This document shows positions 35,989 through 46,200 of a DNA stretch of 47,605 bases, piece after piece. The DNA lies in contig CANMMM010000026.1 of NCBI GenBank assembly GCA_947498935.1, forward strand, positions 1-47,605, given 5' to 3'. Each line of letters begins with the position of its first letter. The first letter of the stretch is position 1. Origin of the DNA: an uncultured Aquimarina sp. (GTDB lineage: Bacteria > Bacteroidota > Bacteroidia > Flavobacteriales > Flavobacteriaceae). The notes beneath the pieces are model-generated. The model searched no databases and had not been told where the DNA came from. It saw only the letters and a list, made by a program, of their open reading frames with translations. The position numbers and the translations under genes are program-made.

Positions 35989-37020
35989 TTATACATAAAT
36001 TATAGTTTGAGAATAAAATACATCCTCGTTATTTTCTTGCTGGGTCATGATATGCTGGGGTTTGGGTATGGGTATTTTTATATCCAAATCCAATAGGGTG
36101 TCTGAAAAATCATTGGTGTATTGTATTTTTAAGACGGAGTGTTCTGCTGCTTTCTGTTGTAATTTTTGTTTGTCTTCGGATAAAAATACAGTGGCTTCTT
36201 TGCCCCCGATTTCAGTGGTCGTACCTATGTTTTTATAGGTGGTATCTGTTATGCCTTCTATATGCATTTCTTGAATTGTGATTTTTTTATCGCTAGGTGG
36301 CATGATGATGTATTGCCAATAGGTAGCTCTTGCTAAAAAATCTACATTAAGTATAGGGATGGCATTTTCTTTTAATGAGGCAACGATGATGGGCATTTGT
36401 ATGTGTACTATGCCGTAGCACTTGGTGGTATTGATTTCTGACGAACCAATGAACTTTTTTGAAAGCTGATTATCTATCCATATTTCATATACACCAGTAT
36501 CTAGTGCGCTGATGTTTACAGAGACTATTTGTTGCTGTAAATGTGATGTTTGACTAAATACTTCCTGTCCTTTATGATCCTTGATCACGACTGTTGTGGC
36601 TTTGTTTTTGGGTACGGGTACATTAAAGCGGAGTCCTTTTACAGGTAAATAGGTAGTAGGACTACAGTTTTCTTCACTAATAAATCGATTTTCTACCTGT
36701 TTATTGGTAAGGTAGAGTACTTTTTCTTCTGTAATAGACAGCGGTACTTCTGTATAATTATCGAAATAAGGATCGGTATTGATCAATTCGAAAAATAAGT
36801 CTTCTTGTGTAGGGAGTTCATCCCATATTTTTTGCTCAGCAGCGATGGTTGCATAAGCGAGGTATCGGTTGCCTTGTTTTTGAATACGTATTCCATAATT
36901 TTTCATTATACGTTGGCTAGTAGGCGTAGGAAGCAGCTGAAAAGCTGGACACGCATTGTGTTCGAAATACTGATGTTGTATTTCGAAGGTAAACCAATGA
37001 TAGTGTTGCGTACTTCTCAT
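35989..37020 (-). CDS. eCIS-associated protein of unknown function
   Basis: A 343-aa protein with no signal peptide or membrane helix, predicted mainly beta. A segment near residues 150-180 (VVIKDHKGQEVFSQTS, then ISALDTGVYEIWID) resembles the beta-sandwich of T9SS-type C-terminal domains, but it is internal here and the protein is not exported by any visible signal. It sits between the DUF4255 terminator gene and the sheath gene, at 7-bp and 19-bp spacing, so it is probably a structural part made with the particle, for example a cap adaptor. I do not recognise the family. Confidence 0.6.
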   Translation of the reverse strand: MRSTQHYHWFTFEIQHQYFEHNACPAFQLLPTPTSQRIMKNYGIRIQKQGNRYLAYATIAAEQKIWDELPTQEDLFFELINTDPYFDNYTEVPLSITEEKVLYLTNKQVENRFISEENCSPTTYLPVKGLRFNVPVPKNKATTVVIKDHKGQEVFSQTSHLQQQIVSVNISALDTGVYEIWIDNQLSKKFIGSSEINTTKCYGIVHIQMPIIVASLKENAIPILNVDFLARATYWQYIIMPPSDKKITIQEMHIEGITDTTYKNIGTTTEIGGKEATVFLSEDKQKLQQKAAEHSVLKIQYTNDFSDTLLDLDIKIPIPKPQHIMTQQENNEDVFYSQTIIYV

Positions 37021-37027
37021 AGACTGT

Positions 37028-37606
37028 TTATTGTTTTGCTGTATTGGTTCCTAAACCGCTAACACCTGTGACTTGTTCTTTGACTTGTCCTTTTTGGATG
37101 CCGATCATACGTACTTTGTATAGCATGGATGGGACATATTTTGCTCCGATACCACTCCAGAGATGACTCAATTCTTGTACGGGGACATTAAAAATTTCGA
37201 ATGTCAATCGTTCTATAGTGCTATCTAGATCTGGATAGGTTTCGGGGGTAAATACCATTGCAGATTGAAATACACCGATGACTGCGGATAACATTTTGAG
37301 TGCTTCTAAGTAATTTTCTGCATTATAATTGGCTGCTATTAATAGGTATATATTAAGGTAAACGGGTGGATTCACTTTGCCAAACTTGCCTTGTGCATCT
37401 GTGATATACCCTCCTGTGTTTTTTACTGTTTTTTCGTGTTCTAGATTGATAATGGAAATAATGACTTTGTTTTCTATGTTTTTAGTGACACTTCCATCTA
37501 GATTGATAAGACTTCCTAGCACTACGACATCATCTGTAAGCCCAAAAGACAGCTTGAGCTCATGATTAAGGAGTTTGGTGATGAATTGTAGGGCTTTGTC
37601 TAGCAT
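37028..37606 (-). CDS. DUF4255 tube-terminator / cap protein (Afp16-like)
   Basis: A 192-aa protein of the DUF4255 (Pvc16 N-terminal) family: LDKALQFITKLLNHEL start, then VIISIINLEHEK, PPVYLNIYLLIAANY and YLEALKMLSAVIGVFQ, and FNVPVQELSHLWSGIGAKYVPSMLYKVRMI. Homologues cap the distal end of tube and sheath and stop polymerisation. In Afp/PVC this gene is last; here it precedes the sheath, which is common in Bacteroidota eCIS operons. It ends in a flexible tail of ~20 residues. Confidence 0.87.
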   Translation of the reverse strand: MLDKALQFITKLLNHELKLSFGLTDDVVVLGSLINLDGSVTKNIENKVIISIINLEHEKTVKNTGGYITDAQGKFGKVNPPVYLNIYLLIAANYNAENYLEALKMLSAVIGVFQSAMVFTPETYPDLDSTIERLTFEIFNVPVQELSHLWSGIGAKYVPSMLYKVRMIGIQKGQVKEQVTGVSGLGTNTAKQ

Positions 37607-37612
37607 AGTTAT

Positions 37613-37978
37613 TTATTTTTTATTGGCTAATTGTGTTTTGATGGCTGCAATGACCATTCTCGAAAAGTATATTCCGAGTACTGTGATACCGTATAACACC
37701 ATAAACGTGGGGTGTTTTTTGGAAATAATGGAGGCTACTTCTTCAAACTCTGCGGCTACTTCTTGTGGCACAATAGTGGTACCTTCTCCTACGATGTCTG
37801 TACAGAAGTGTATAATGTACATACCAATCAGTGCAATGGGTATGCTTATCATGAGTACGAATAGCATCCATAGAAATTCCTTGGATATTATTTTTTGGAG
37901 TGCAGCGGCTATTTTTTTTAGTTTCCCTGCTTCTGCTTTTGCCTTTTTTAGGCTGATTGTAGAGGTTGTAGTACTCAT
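37613..37978 (-). CDS. Small two-helix membrane protein of the eCIS operon
   Basis: A 121-aa protein. A basic N-terminal helix (ISLKKAKAEAGKLKKIAAAL) precedes two membrane helices (~50-72 and ~97-118), with a ~25-residue loop between them. I choose ATG 37978, which overlaps the GH18 stop as ATGA; the longer frame to 38083 is Arg/His-rich and lies within the GH18 gene. The ATGA overlap implies coupled synthesis with the membrane-anchored GH18 protein, and the two may form a complex. No family recognised. Confidence 0.72.
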   Translation of the reverse strand: MSTTTSTISLKKAKAEAGKLKKIAAALQKIISKEFLWMLFVLMISIPIALIGMYIIHFCTDIVGEGTTIVPQEVAAEFEEVASIISKKHPTFMVLYGITVLGIYFSRMVIAAIKTQLANKK

Positions 37979-39744
37979 GGCAGGTCTTTTTTCTTTTTTT
38001 CTATAATCTTGGTGGCGATATGATAGGCAATGACTCCTAGTATGAATCCGAATATTAGAAGCACTTGTGCGTCTTCTATCCAATGCTGCATTCTAAAAAT
38101 AACAACGGCTATTAGTAGTAGGGTAGCGGTATAATAGGATTTTAGTGCAACATCATTAAAAAAACTGGCTCGTGTATTAGGTGCGATCATCGCACCGATA
38201 AAACCAATACATCCAAAAAAGAGGATAAACCCCATGATGTATAGTAATATGGTTTTATAATTAGTAATGGATACTAATTTTTTTTCTACGGTATTGATCT
38301 TGCTATTAGGGTCTTTAAGTCCTAGTGTTTCTATTACTTTGGATACAACAGTTGGCATTTGGGTAGCGGAACTGCTAGTACTACCATCTGCTGCTGAGGT
38401 ATCGGTGCTATCATTGGCAGCTGTAGTGAAGGATTTGGGGTCTCCGAGTTGTTGGCTAATAACTTCCCATAGGTTATTGTATCCTTTGTCATAGCCTAAT
38501 GCCCATATACCCAGTCCTTTTAGTTTTTTGTCTTTGATGAGTTGGGTTTTATAGGTAAAGCTAGTGGCATTTTCGAACCAACATTGCCTGTATTTGGTTT
38601 TATCTTCTTTAATCCGATAACTACTGTAGGCACTTTTACTGATTGGATCTATATAAATAGCTTCGTTTTTTTCGATGTTGTATTTGATGTAGCTATAGGT
38701 ACGGTGTCCGATGAATTTTTTGGCTTTGGATTGTAGGCTTTGGTTTTCTGTTTCCCAGAGGCTTCCATAAGTGGGAAGTGCTAGGATAATTTTACTACCC
38801 GCAATGTTGTTTTTTAAGTAATAGTCTACGGAGGTAGTGAGGTTATAAGGTGCCCAGTCATCTCCACTTTTCAGAGGGGCTACTGGTCCTGCAACACTAC
38901 TTGTTTTACCATAGAAATCATACCCCATGATTACAAATCGATCTATTGCTTGGTTGAGTTGTTTAAAATCTAATGCTTCGCTCCAGTTTACAGCGGGGAT
39001 GGTCATGTAGATTTTATAATTTTTATTTGCTTTTTTCAGCCTACTGGATAGTGTGAGTAAAAAGCCTGTATATGCGTCTTTTTCTTTTTTTTGTACGCCT
39101 TCGAAATCTATGCAAACACCATCAGCTCCTCTTTGGTCTAATAAGGAGATGAGATTATTGATTAGGGTTTCGATTGCAGCTGGATTATTGAGAAATTTTC
39201 GATTGTCGTGTTCTCCAAAATTACTGACAGTGAGTAGTATTCTTTTATTAGAATAGGTGCGTATGGTATCGATCAACGGGGTGGTTTCCCAACCATGTGT
39301 AGAGACAGCTTGTCCTGTTTTGGCATCTAATTCATAGGAGAAATAGGCAATGGTAGAGAGTAATGAGAAATTAATATGCTTGTAATAGTCTTTTTCCCAA
39401 TAGGGATACCATCCAAAAATTTCATAATCTAATGCAAAGTCTTTGTCTGTTTTAAAAAAGGTGTTTTTGACTTGACTCGTATCTACATCTAACGGGAAAT
39501 TAGGGCGTTTGCCACGTTTGAGTAATTTGTGATGTTGGTGGATGAATTTTTTAGCTAGTTTCGCGGAATCATCTTTTGTAAATATTTTTTTTATAAAGTT
39601 GAGCTTCCCTTTTGCTTTTTTAATCAGTTTAGTCGTGTCTTGAAAATATACACGGTGTGTGACCATTTCTGAAGATAATGCGGTCGCATTATCTAGAAAT
39701 AGCATACATATTAATAATACAAAAGCCCTAATTGTACGACTCAT
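37975..39744 (-). CDS. Membrane-anchored GH18-family glycoside hydrolase heading the eCIS operon
   Basis: A 589-aa protein. A signal peptide (RAFVLLICMLFLDNATA) is followed by a basic region (~40-80). The GH18 barrel spans ~105-435: FGWYPYWEKDYY, then the catalytic strand DGVCIDFE with Glu215 as acid/base and Asp213, and a terminal GLGIWALGYDKGYNNLWEVI. The canonical first inner Asp of DGxDxDxE is Cys211, a change also seen in YaaH-type GH18 (there Asn). A Ser/Thr-rich linker (~445-465) leads to three membrane helices (~490-515, ~540-556, ~560-580) and a Lys-rich end. The enzyme domain is therefore periplasmic and tethered. GH18 enzymes cleave GlcNAc-containing glycans such as chitin or peptidoglycan. 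As first operon gene it may remodel the wall or aid particle docking or release. Confidence 0.8.
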   Translation of the reverse strand: MSRTIRAFVLLICMLFLDNATALSSEMVTHRVYFQDTTKLIKKAKGKLNFIKKIFTKDDSAKLAKKFIHQHHKLLKRGKRPNFPLDVDTSQVKNTFFKTDKDFALDYEIFGWYPYWEKDYYKHINFSLLSTIAYFSYELDAKTGQAVSTHGWETTPLIDTIRTYSNKRILLTVSNFGEHDNRKFLNNPAAIETLINNLISLLDQRGADGVCIDFEGVQKKEKDAYTGFLLTLSSRLKKANKNYKIYMTIPAVNWSEALDFKQLNQAIDRFVIMGYDFYGKTSSVAGPVAPLKSGDDWAPYNLTTSVDYYLKNNIAGSKIILALPTYGSLWETENQSLQSKAKKFIGHRTYSYIKYNIEKNEAIYIDPISKSAYSSYRIKEDKTKYRQCWFENATSFTYKTQLIKDKKLKGLGIWALGYDKGYNNLWEVISQQLGDPKSFTTAANDSTDTSAADGSTSSSATQMPTVVSKVIETLGLKDPNSKINTVEKKLVSITNYKTILLYIMGFILFFGCIGFIGAMIAPNTRASFFNDVALKSYYTATLLLIAVVIFRMQHWIEDAQVLLIFGFILGVIAYHIATKIIEKKKKDLP

Positions 39745-39813
39745 TTATAGTATGATCTAAATTAATTGGAGGTACCAAATAAGGTTTTGCCTTACTTGCA
39801 AATCATCTAAAAT

Positions 39814-39821
39814 CAAAACTA
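39814..39821 (-). promoter_or_regulatory. -7 box of the eCIS operon
   Basis: TAGTTTTG on the minus strand matches TAnnTTTG exactly and lies 69 bp upstream of the GH18 ATG. No TTG -33 box occurs at the expected position; an inverted repeat lies there instead, which fits an activator-dependent promoter. Confidence 0.45.
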
Positions 39822-39842
39822 TGTATAAAATCTATAGTCTGA

Positions 39843-39862
39843 TATAGGTAGAAACACCTATA
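39843..39862 (-). promoter_or_regulatory. Inverted repeat at the -33 position of the eCIS promoter
   Basis: TATAGGT (39843-39849) and ACCTATA (39856-39862) form a perfect 7-bp inverted repeat with a 6-nt spacer. It occupies roughly the place where a -33 box would lie for the -7 box at 39814-39821. A shorter palindrome, AGCCA-A-TGGCT, follows a few bases beyond it. Together they look like regulator binding sites. Confidence 0.45.
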
Positions 39863-40096
39863 AACAGCCAATGGCTATATGGGGGAACTCTAACAGAAAA
39901 AGACTAGTAGTGTAATTGTATATATAGAATTAATGTTTGGTTTATTTAGTGATTGTTACAAAGTGACTAAAAATTATCGACATTTAATTATGGTAAAAAC
40001 ACAATGTTTAAAGGTTTTTAAAGTAATTTTTAGGTTCTTTTTGGTGGAAATATTCACTTTTTGTTTTGTAAATGAAGCTTGTGTGTTGCTTTTTTT

Positions 40097-40196
40097 GCGT
40101 TAGGGATAGCAGTGGAAATCCCACAGCCCGACGATAGGAGGTGCGAGGAATTGGAACGGATAGCCCGACCCCCGACCTAAGAAGGGGGAAACGCCC
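40097..40196 (+). repeat. Structured intergenic repeat R6
   Basis: The longest copy: GCGTTAGGGATAGCAGTGG to GGGAAACGCCC. It carries the GGGAT/ATCCC hairpin, GATAGGAGGTGCGAGGAATT and a GGATAGCCCGACC block followed by a short extra stem (CCCGACCTAAGAAGGGG). Plus oriented, it is preceded by a T run. Confidence 0.85.
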
Positions 40197-40252
40197 ATAT
40201 TTTACGATAACAAATTGTAATTATATGAGCGTAAGTAGTTATGGTGTATAAT

Positions 40253-43200
40253 TTATCTGTTTAGATAGAGGTATCCAGATCTTGTTTTGTTTTTTCCGCT
40301 TTTATTTTTATAGGTAAATATATAATAATAGGTACCTACGGGTAGTTGTTTTTGTTTATCTACGGTTACTCTTCCATAAGATTCTCCTCTAAAGTATTGT
40401 TGGTTATGTCCGTATCCTTTTACATCATAGACGAGTACTCCCCAGCGATTGTATATTTTGAGTCCGTTTTCTGGGAAATCTTCGATATTACGAATGGTAA
40501 ATACATCGTTGTCTCCATCTCCATTAGGACTAATCGCATTAAAGATTTCTAATCCGTCTTCTGCTAACGGGTCTCCATTATTAGGTTCTAAATAATCTGG
40601 TATTCCGTCTCCATCTGAATCAAAAGCATCCTCTGGAATGTTATTTCCATTAGGATCGGGGTTTTCATCGCTTGTAAGCAATCCATCGTTATCATCATCG
40701 ATGTCTTGAAAGTCATCGATGCCATCTCCATCAGTGTCTTGTGGGATGTAGTTTACTGTTCCGCTATTAGGATCGGTTTGTAAAACGTCTGCAAGTCCAT
40801 CTATACTGTAAGGACCATCTATGGTACCATCCCCATCACTGTCTGTACCACCGTGTCCTGCTTCTATATAATCATAGATACCATCTCCGTCGGCATCTAG
40901 GTCTAAGCTATCGATAATTCCGTCTCCATCGGTGTCTAGTGTGGGGTCTCCGTTCTGTTCTTCATCGTCAGGTATTCCATCATTGTCATCATCAGCATCA
41001 GTGGTATTAGGGATTCCATCTCCATCTGCATCCCAATAACTCATGGTTGGGTCTTCTGGATCTCCGTCTGTATCGGTGTCGATATCGGCACGCTCTGTGG
41101 GATCGTCTGAATCTTCTGTAATGATGATCTGAGTATTGGAAATACGTGCATCTATATATGCGGTATTGGCAACAAACCCGTTTTGTTGGTCTTCTTCTAC
41201 AATAGGGTGCTGTGCGGTAACTGTAGTGCTAGCTTCTGGTGCCAAAGTGGTAATTACATTGGATTGCACGGTAGCATTGAGGTCGGATATATTGAGATCA
41301 AAGAGTGTAACATTTCCTGTGTTGGTGACTGTAATGGTATAGGTGAGTATTTCTCCGATGCTCGTATAAATGTTGGTATCTACCGTTTTGGTAACATCTA
41401 GTGTGCCTAGTTGATTGATAAGGGTAATGGTAGGGTCGTCTGGAGTGCCATTGCCATTGGTATCAATATTTGTAGTGTCTGTAGGGTCGTCTGAGAGATC
41501 GGTAATGGTGTTGCCATCTGGTGTTACTGCATTGACAGTAGCGATATTGGTTACTGCTCCTATGTCTATGTCTGCTTGTGTAATTGTATGTGCCGCGGCT
41601 ATGGTGATTGTAGTACCTGGTGGTAGTGTACTGATTGTTTGAGGAAGGATACTTCCTGTATCGGCATTGGTGTCTGTGATGGAAACATTGCTGAGTGTGG
41701 TGTTTCCTGTGTTGGTTACTTGTAGGGTATAAGTAATACGCTCTCCTACGGTATCCCAAATGCCATCGGGGGCTGTATTGGCTACTTTGGTCATGGCTAT
41801 GGAAGTGGCCTGTGCAATGACGGTAGTGGTGGTGTCGTCTGGGTCTCCGTCTCCGTCGATATCCATATCAGTAGGATTGTTTGGGTCATCTGAAATATCA
41901 CTGATGGTCATGCCGAATGGATCTAGTGCAGCTACGGTAGCTGTATTACTTACCAGTCCTGTATTGATATCGTTTTGTGTAATGGTGTGTATGGCAGTGG
42001 CTGTTATTGTCTGTCCTGGGGGTAGAATGGTACTATTGGCAGGACTGATACTACCTGCATCGGCATTGGTGTCTGTGATACGAATGTCGGTTAGGGTAGT
42101 GTTTCCTGTATTGGTAATGATAATGGTATATGGTATTTGTTCTCCTATGGTATCATATGCGCCATCTGCGGCTGGAATTGATTCTTTAGTACTACTAATC
42201 CCGCTTTGGACTGTGAATGTGGTGATGGTAGTGTCGTCTGGGTCTCCATCATTATTGGTATCGATGTCTGTGGGATCATCGGGGTTGTCTGAGGTGTCTG
42301 TGATAGGGGTACCATCAGGTGCTTGCCCATCGACCACTGCTGTATTGGTTACTCCGCCGTTGTCTACATCAAATTGGGTAATGGTATAGGTAGCACTAAA
42401 GGTGGTCGTGTCTGATTGGTTAGGAGCTAAATCGATGGGGCCTCCTATAATAGGAGTGAGTGGGTCTGTAATAGTAATGTCTGTAATAGTAGTGTTTCCT
42501 GTGTTAATGACTTCGAATGTATAGCTGATAGTTTCTCCTATTTGTGCAAATCCATCATTGTTCGTGTCATTATGTATGCTTCTTTTTAGTAGACTGAGTG
42601 CAGGTGCGCCTGTAAGTTCTGTAACGGTGGGGTCGTCTGGATCTCCGTCCCCATCAATATCTTCATTGATAGGGTTATCTGGATCGTCTGAAAAATCACT
42701 AACATCGGTAATGATTCCTCCATCATTATCTTGCCCTGTTACTAAGGCGCTATTGGATAAATTACCACTATCAATATCTGCTTGTAAGATGGTATAAATA
42801 GCTGTAAAACTTGTAGTGTCTCTTTGGGCAGGGAGTAGTGTGATTGGTCCTCCTATTACAGGTACGATTGGATCTGTAATGGTAATGTTATTGATGGTTA
42901 CATTTCCTGTATTTCGGATGTCAAAGGTGTATGTAATTGTTTCTCCTGCTTGTGGGATGCCATCATTATTTTGATCATCTAAATCAGCAGTTTTAAATAA
43001 TGTAAGTTTTGGATCTCTGTCTAAGGTAGTCGCTGTAGGATCATTGTCAGCGATGGTTGTAGGGTCATCGGAATCATCTGTGACGGTGCCTCCTGTCGGT
43101 GTGCTAGCTGTGGCAGTGGCTGTATTGATGACCTCGCCTGTATCTACATCTGTCTGAGTGAGGGTATAGATGGCGGTAAAGGTAGTTGTATCTGTTTGAT

Positions 43201-46200
43201 TTGGAGCTAGTGTGATAGGGCCTCCAAGGGTAGGGACTATCGGATCAGAAATACTTATGTTGGATAGGGTCACATTTCCTGTGTTCATCACATCAAAATT
43301 ATACTGAATGGTTTCTCCTGCTTGTGCCAATCCATCATTATTAGCGTCGATAAATACTCCTGTTTTAAAAAGAGTGATTTCTGGGGCACTAGGTAGTACT
43401 GTTATGGTACTGTCATCGGGATCTCCGTCGCCATTGGTGTCTGTATCGGTTGGGTTGTTTGGATCATCACTAGTATCTGAAACAGGATTGTTATTGGTGT
43501 CTAGTGCATTTACGGTAGCGGTATTGGTAATACTACCTGTATTTAAGTCTGTTTGAGTAATGGTATAGGTGGCGAAAAATGTAGTATTGTCAATGGTAGC
43601 GGGAGTTAAGGTGATGGGGCCTCCATTTACAGTAGCTAATGGGTCTGTAATATCAATACTACTAAGTGTTGCATTTCCTGTATTAATTACTGTAAATGTA
43701 TAGGTAATGGTTTCTCCTTCTTGTGGGAACCCGTCGTTGTTTTCGTCATTTAATTGCCCTATTTTTTGGAGCTGGATGGATGGGTTTTGTGTAATGATTG
43801 TATTCGTTACATCATCAGGGTTTCCGTTACCATTAGTATCGTTATTGGTGGCGTCGTTAGGATCATCACTGATATCTGCGATAGGGTTACTAGCTGGATC
43901 TGTAGCAGTAACTGTAGCGGTATTGATTACAATTCCAGCATCAATGTCTGCTTGTGTGATGGTGTGTGCAGCACTGATCGTAGTGGTTTGTCCTGGTGAG
44001 AGCATAGTAATTGTAGCAGGTATAATGCTTCCTGCATCGGCATTACTATCTGTAATAGAGATATTGGTAAGGGTTACATTTCCGGTGTTGGTCAGCTGTA
44101 ATGTATAGTTGATTTGTTCTCCTAGGGTATCATAGTTACCATCTGTGGCTGGTAGTGCTACTTTATTAAGCTCTAATACTCCTTGGAAAGGGAGTGGTGT
44201 AATTGTAGGATCATCGGGATCCCCATCTCCATTAGTATCATTGTCTGTAGGATCTGTAGGATCATCTGAGGTGTCAGTTATATCTGCTCCATTGGCAGCG
44301 AGAGCTGAGGCTACTGCACTATTTTGTACAAATCCTGCATCGATGTCATCTTGAGTAATGGCATACGCTGCGGTGTAGGTACTACTATCACTTTGTGTAG
44401 GGTCTAAAGCAATAGGGGTGCCTGTAACTGTGGCAATAGGATCGGAAACACTGCCATTGGTAAAGCTAATATTTCCAATATTAGTAATTGTAAAATTATA
44501 TAGAATGGTTTCTCCTACTTGTGCAATTCCGTCTGCATTTTCGTCTTGGAATGTACCAATTTTAGAAATGGCAATTTGTGGATTGGCTAATAAGGTGGTT
44601 ACTGTACTGTCATCTGGGTCTCCATTGCCATCGGTGTCAATATTAGCAGGATTGCTAGGATCGTCACTAGTATCTGTAATGTCGATGCCATCGGGATCTT
44701 GTCCACTTACGACTGCAGAGTTGGTGATCATACCTGTATTCAAATCATTGAGCGTAATGATATGGGTAGCTGTAAATGTAGTGGTGTCGGATTCATTAGG
44801 ATCTAGTGAAATAGGTGCTCCTGTAATTGTAACCAATGGGTCTGTAATGGTAATATTGGTGATACTTACGTTTCCAGTGTTTCGTATTTCGAAGGTATAG
44901 GTGATGGTTTCTCCTTGCTGTGGGAATCCATCTGCATTCTCGTCATTGAATTGTGCTGTTTTGAATAGCGTAAGTTTGGGATCTCTGGCTAATGTAGTTA
45001 CAGTTGCATCATCATTGACAGCAGTGGTTGGATCGTCAGAACTATCATTTATAGTGCTGCCATCTGGTGCGTTTCCTGTAGCTGTGGCAGTATTGGTTAC
45101 ATTTCCTGTGTTGATGTCCTGCTGTGTAAGTACATATGTAGCAGTAAATGTAGTATTATCTGTTTGCTCAGGTACTAATGTAATAGGTGCTCCAGTCATG
45201 GTGACTAGAGGATCAGTGATGGTAATATTGGATAGGGTTACATTTCCTGTATTGATGACATCAAAACTATATTGGATGGTTTCTCCTACTTGTGCAATTC
45301 CATCTGCATTGGCATCTATAAAAACTCCTGTTTTTAATGTGGTGAGTTGCGGATTAGCGGTCAATGTAGTGACTGTATCGTCATCAGGTTCTCCATCTCC
45401 ATCGGGATCTACATTTGTAGGATTATTAGGGTCATCGGATGTATCACTGATGTTCGTACCATCTGGTGTATTGGCATTGACCACTGCGCTATTGGTAATG
45501 CTACCTGTATCTATAGCTGCTTGTGTGATGGTATAGGTACCTGTAAAGGTGGTTGTATCTGAAGTACCAGCTGCAAGGTTAATACTCGTTCCATTGATTG
45601 TAACCAATGGGTCTGTGATGGCAATATTGGAAAGAGTTACATTTCCTGTGTTAGCTACTTCGAAGGTGTATGTGATGGTTTCTCCGTCTTGTGGGAATCC
45701 GTCTGCGTTTTCGTCATTGAGCACTGCTGTTTTTTCTAGTGTAATCGCAGGAATTTGAAGGATAGGTGTATTGGTAGCATCATTAGGAGTAGCTGTAGTA
45801 GGATCATCTGAACTATCGCTAACAGGATTTCCGCAAGGGTCTATCGCAGTGACTGAGGCACTATTGATCACTTCTCCTGCATCTATATCGTTTTGGGTAA
45901 TGGTATGAGCTGCTGTGACTGTGACTGTAGTGGCAGGAGCGATGTTAGTAATCGTAGCGGGGGTGATACTTCCGACATCTGCATTTGTGTCTGTAATGGT
46001 TACATTGCTGATAGCGACATCATTTGTATTTTCAATCGCGATTTGATAGGTGATCACTTCTCCTACAGTGTCATAATTACCATCTATTGCGGGGGTATAG
46101 GATTTAGATACGATAATTGTGGCTTCAGGACGTACTGTCACTACATAATTATACGGATCTCCGATACATCCATTTGGAGCGGTAGGGGTGATTGTATAGG

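Larger units (their letters stand above)
39745..40252. other. Intergenic region between the eCIS operon and the adhesin gene
   Basis: A 508-bp spacer: upstream of the eCIS operon and downstream of the adhesin gene, both minus strand. It contains the candidate eCIS promoter (39814-39862) and repeat R6 (40097-40196). Between them (39890-40096) it is AT-rich with no further structure that I can see, and no intrinsic terminator for the adhesin gene was found. Confidence 0.6.

Noticed and set aside
17371..39744. Prophage or type VI secretion system
   Set aside because: No capsid, terminase, portal, integrase or lysis genes, and no TssJLM membrane complex; DUF4255, the AAA ATPase, DUF5908 and the LysM hub are eCIS markers.
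144..40196. R1-R6 as a CRISPR array or insertion sequences
   Set aside because: Copies are kilobases apart, in both orientations, without spacers, and carry no open reading frame.
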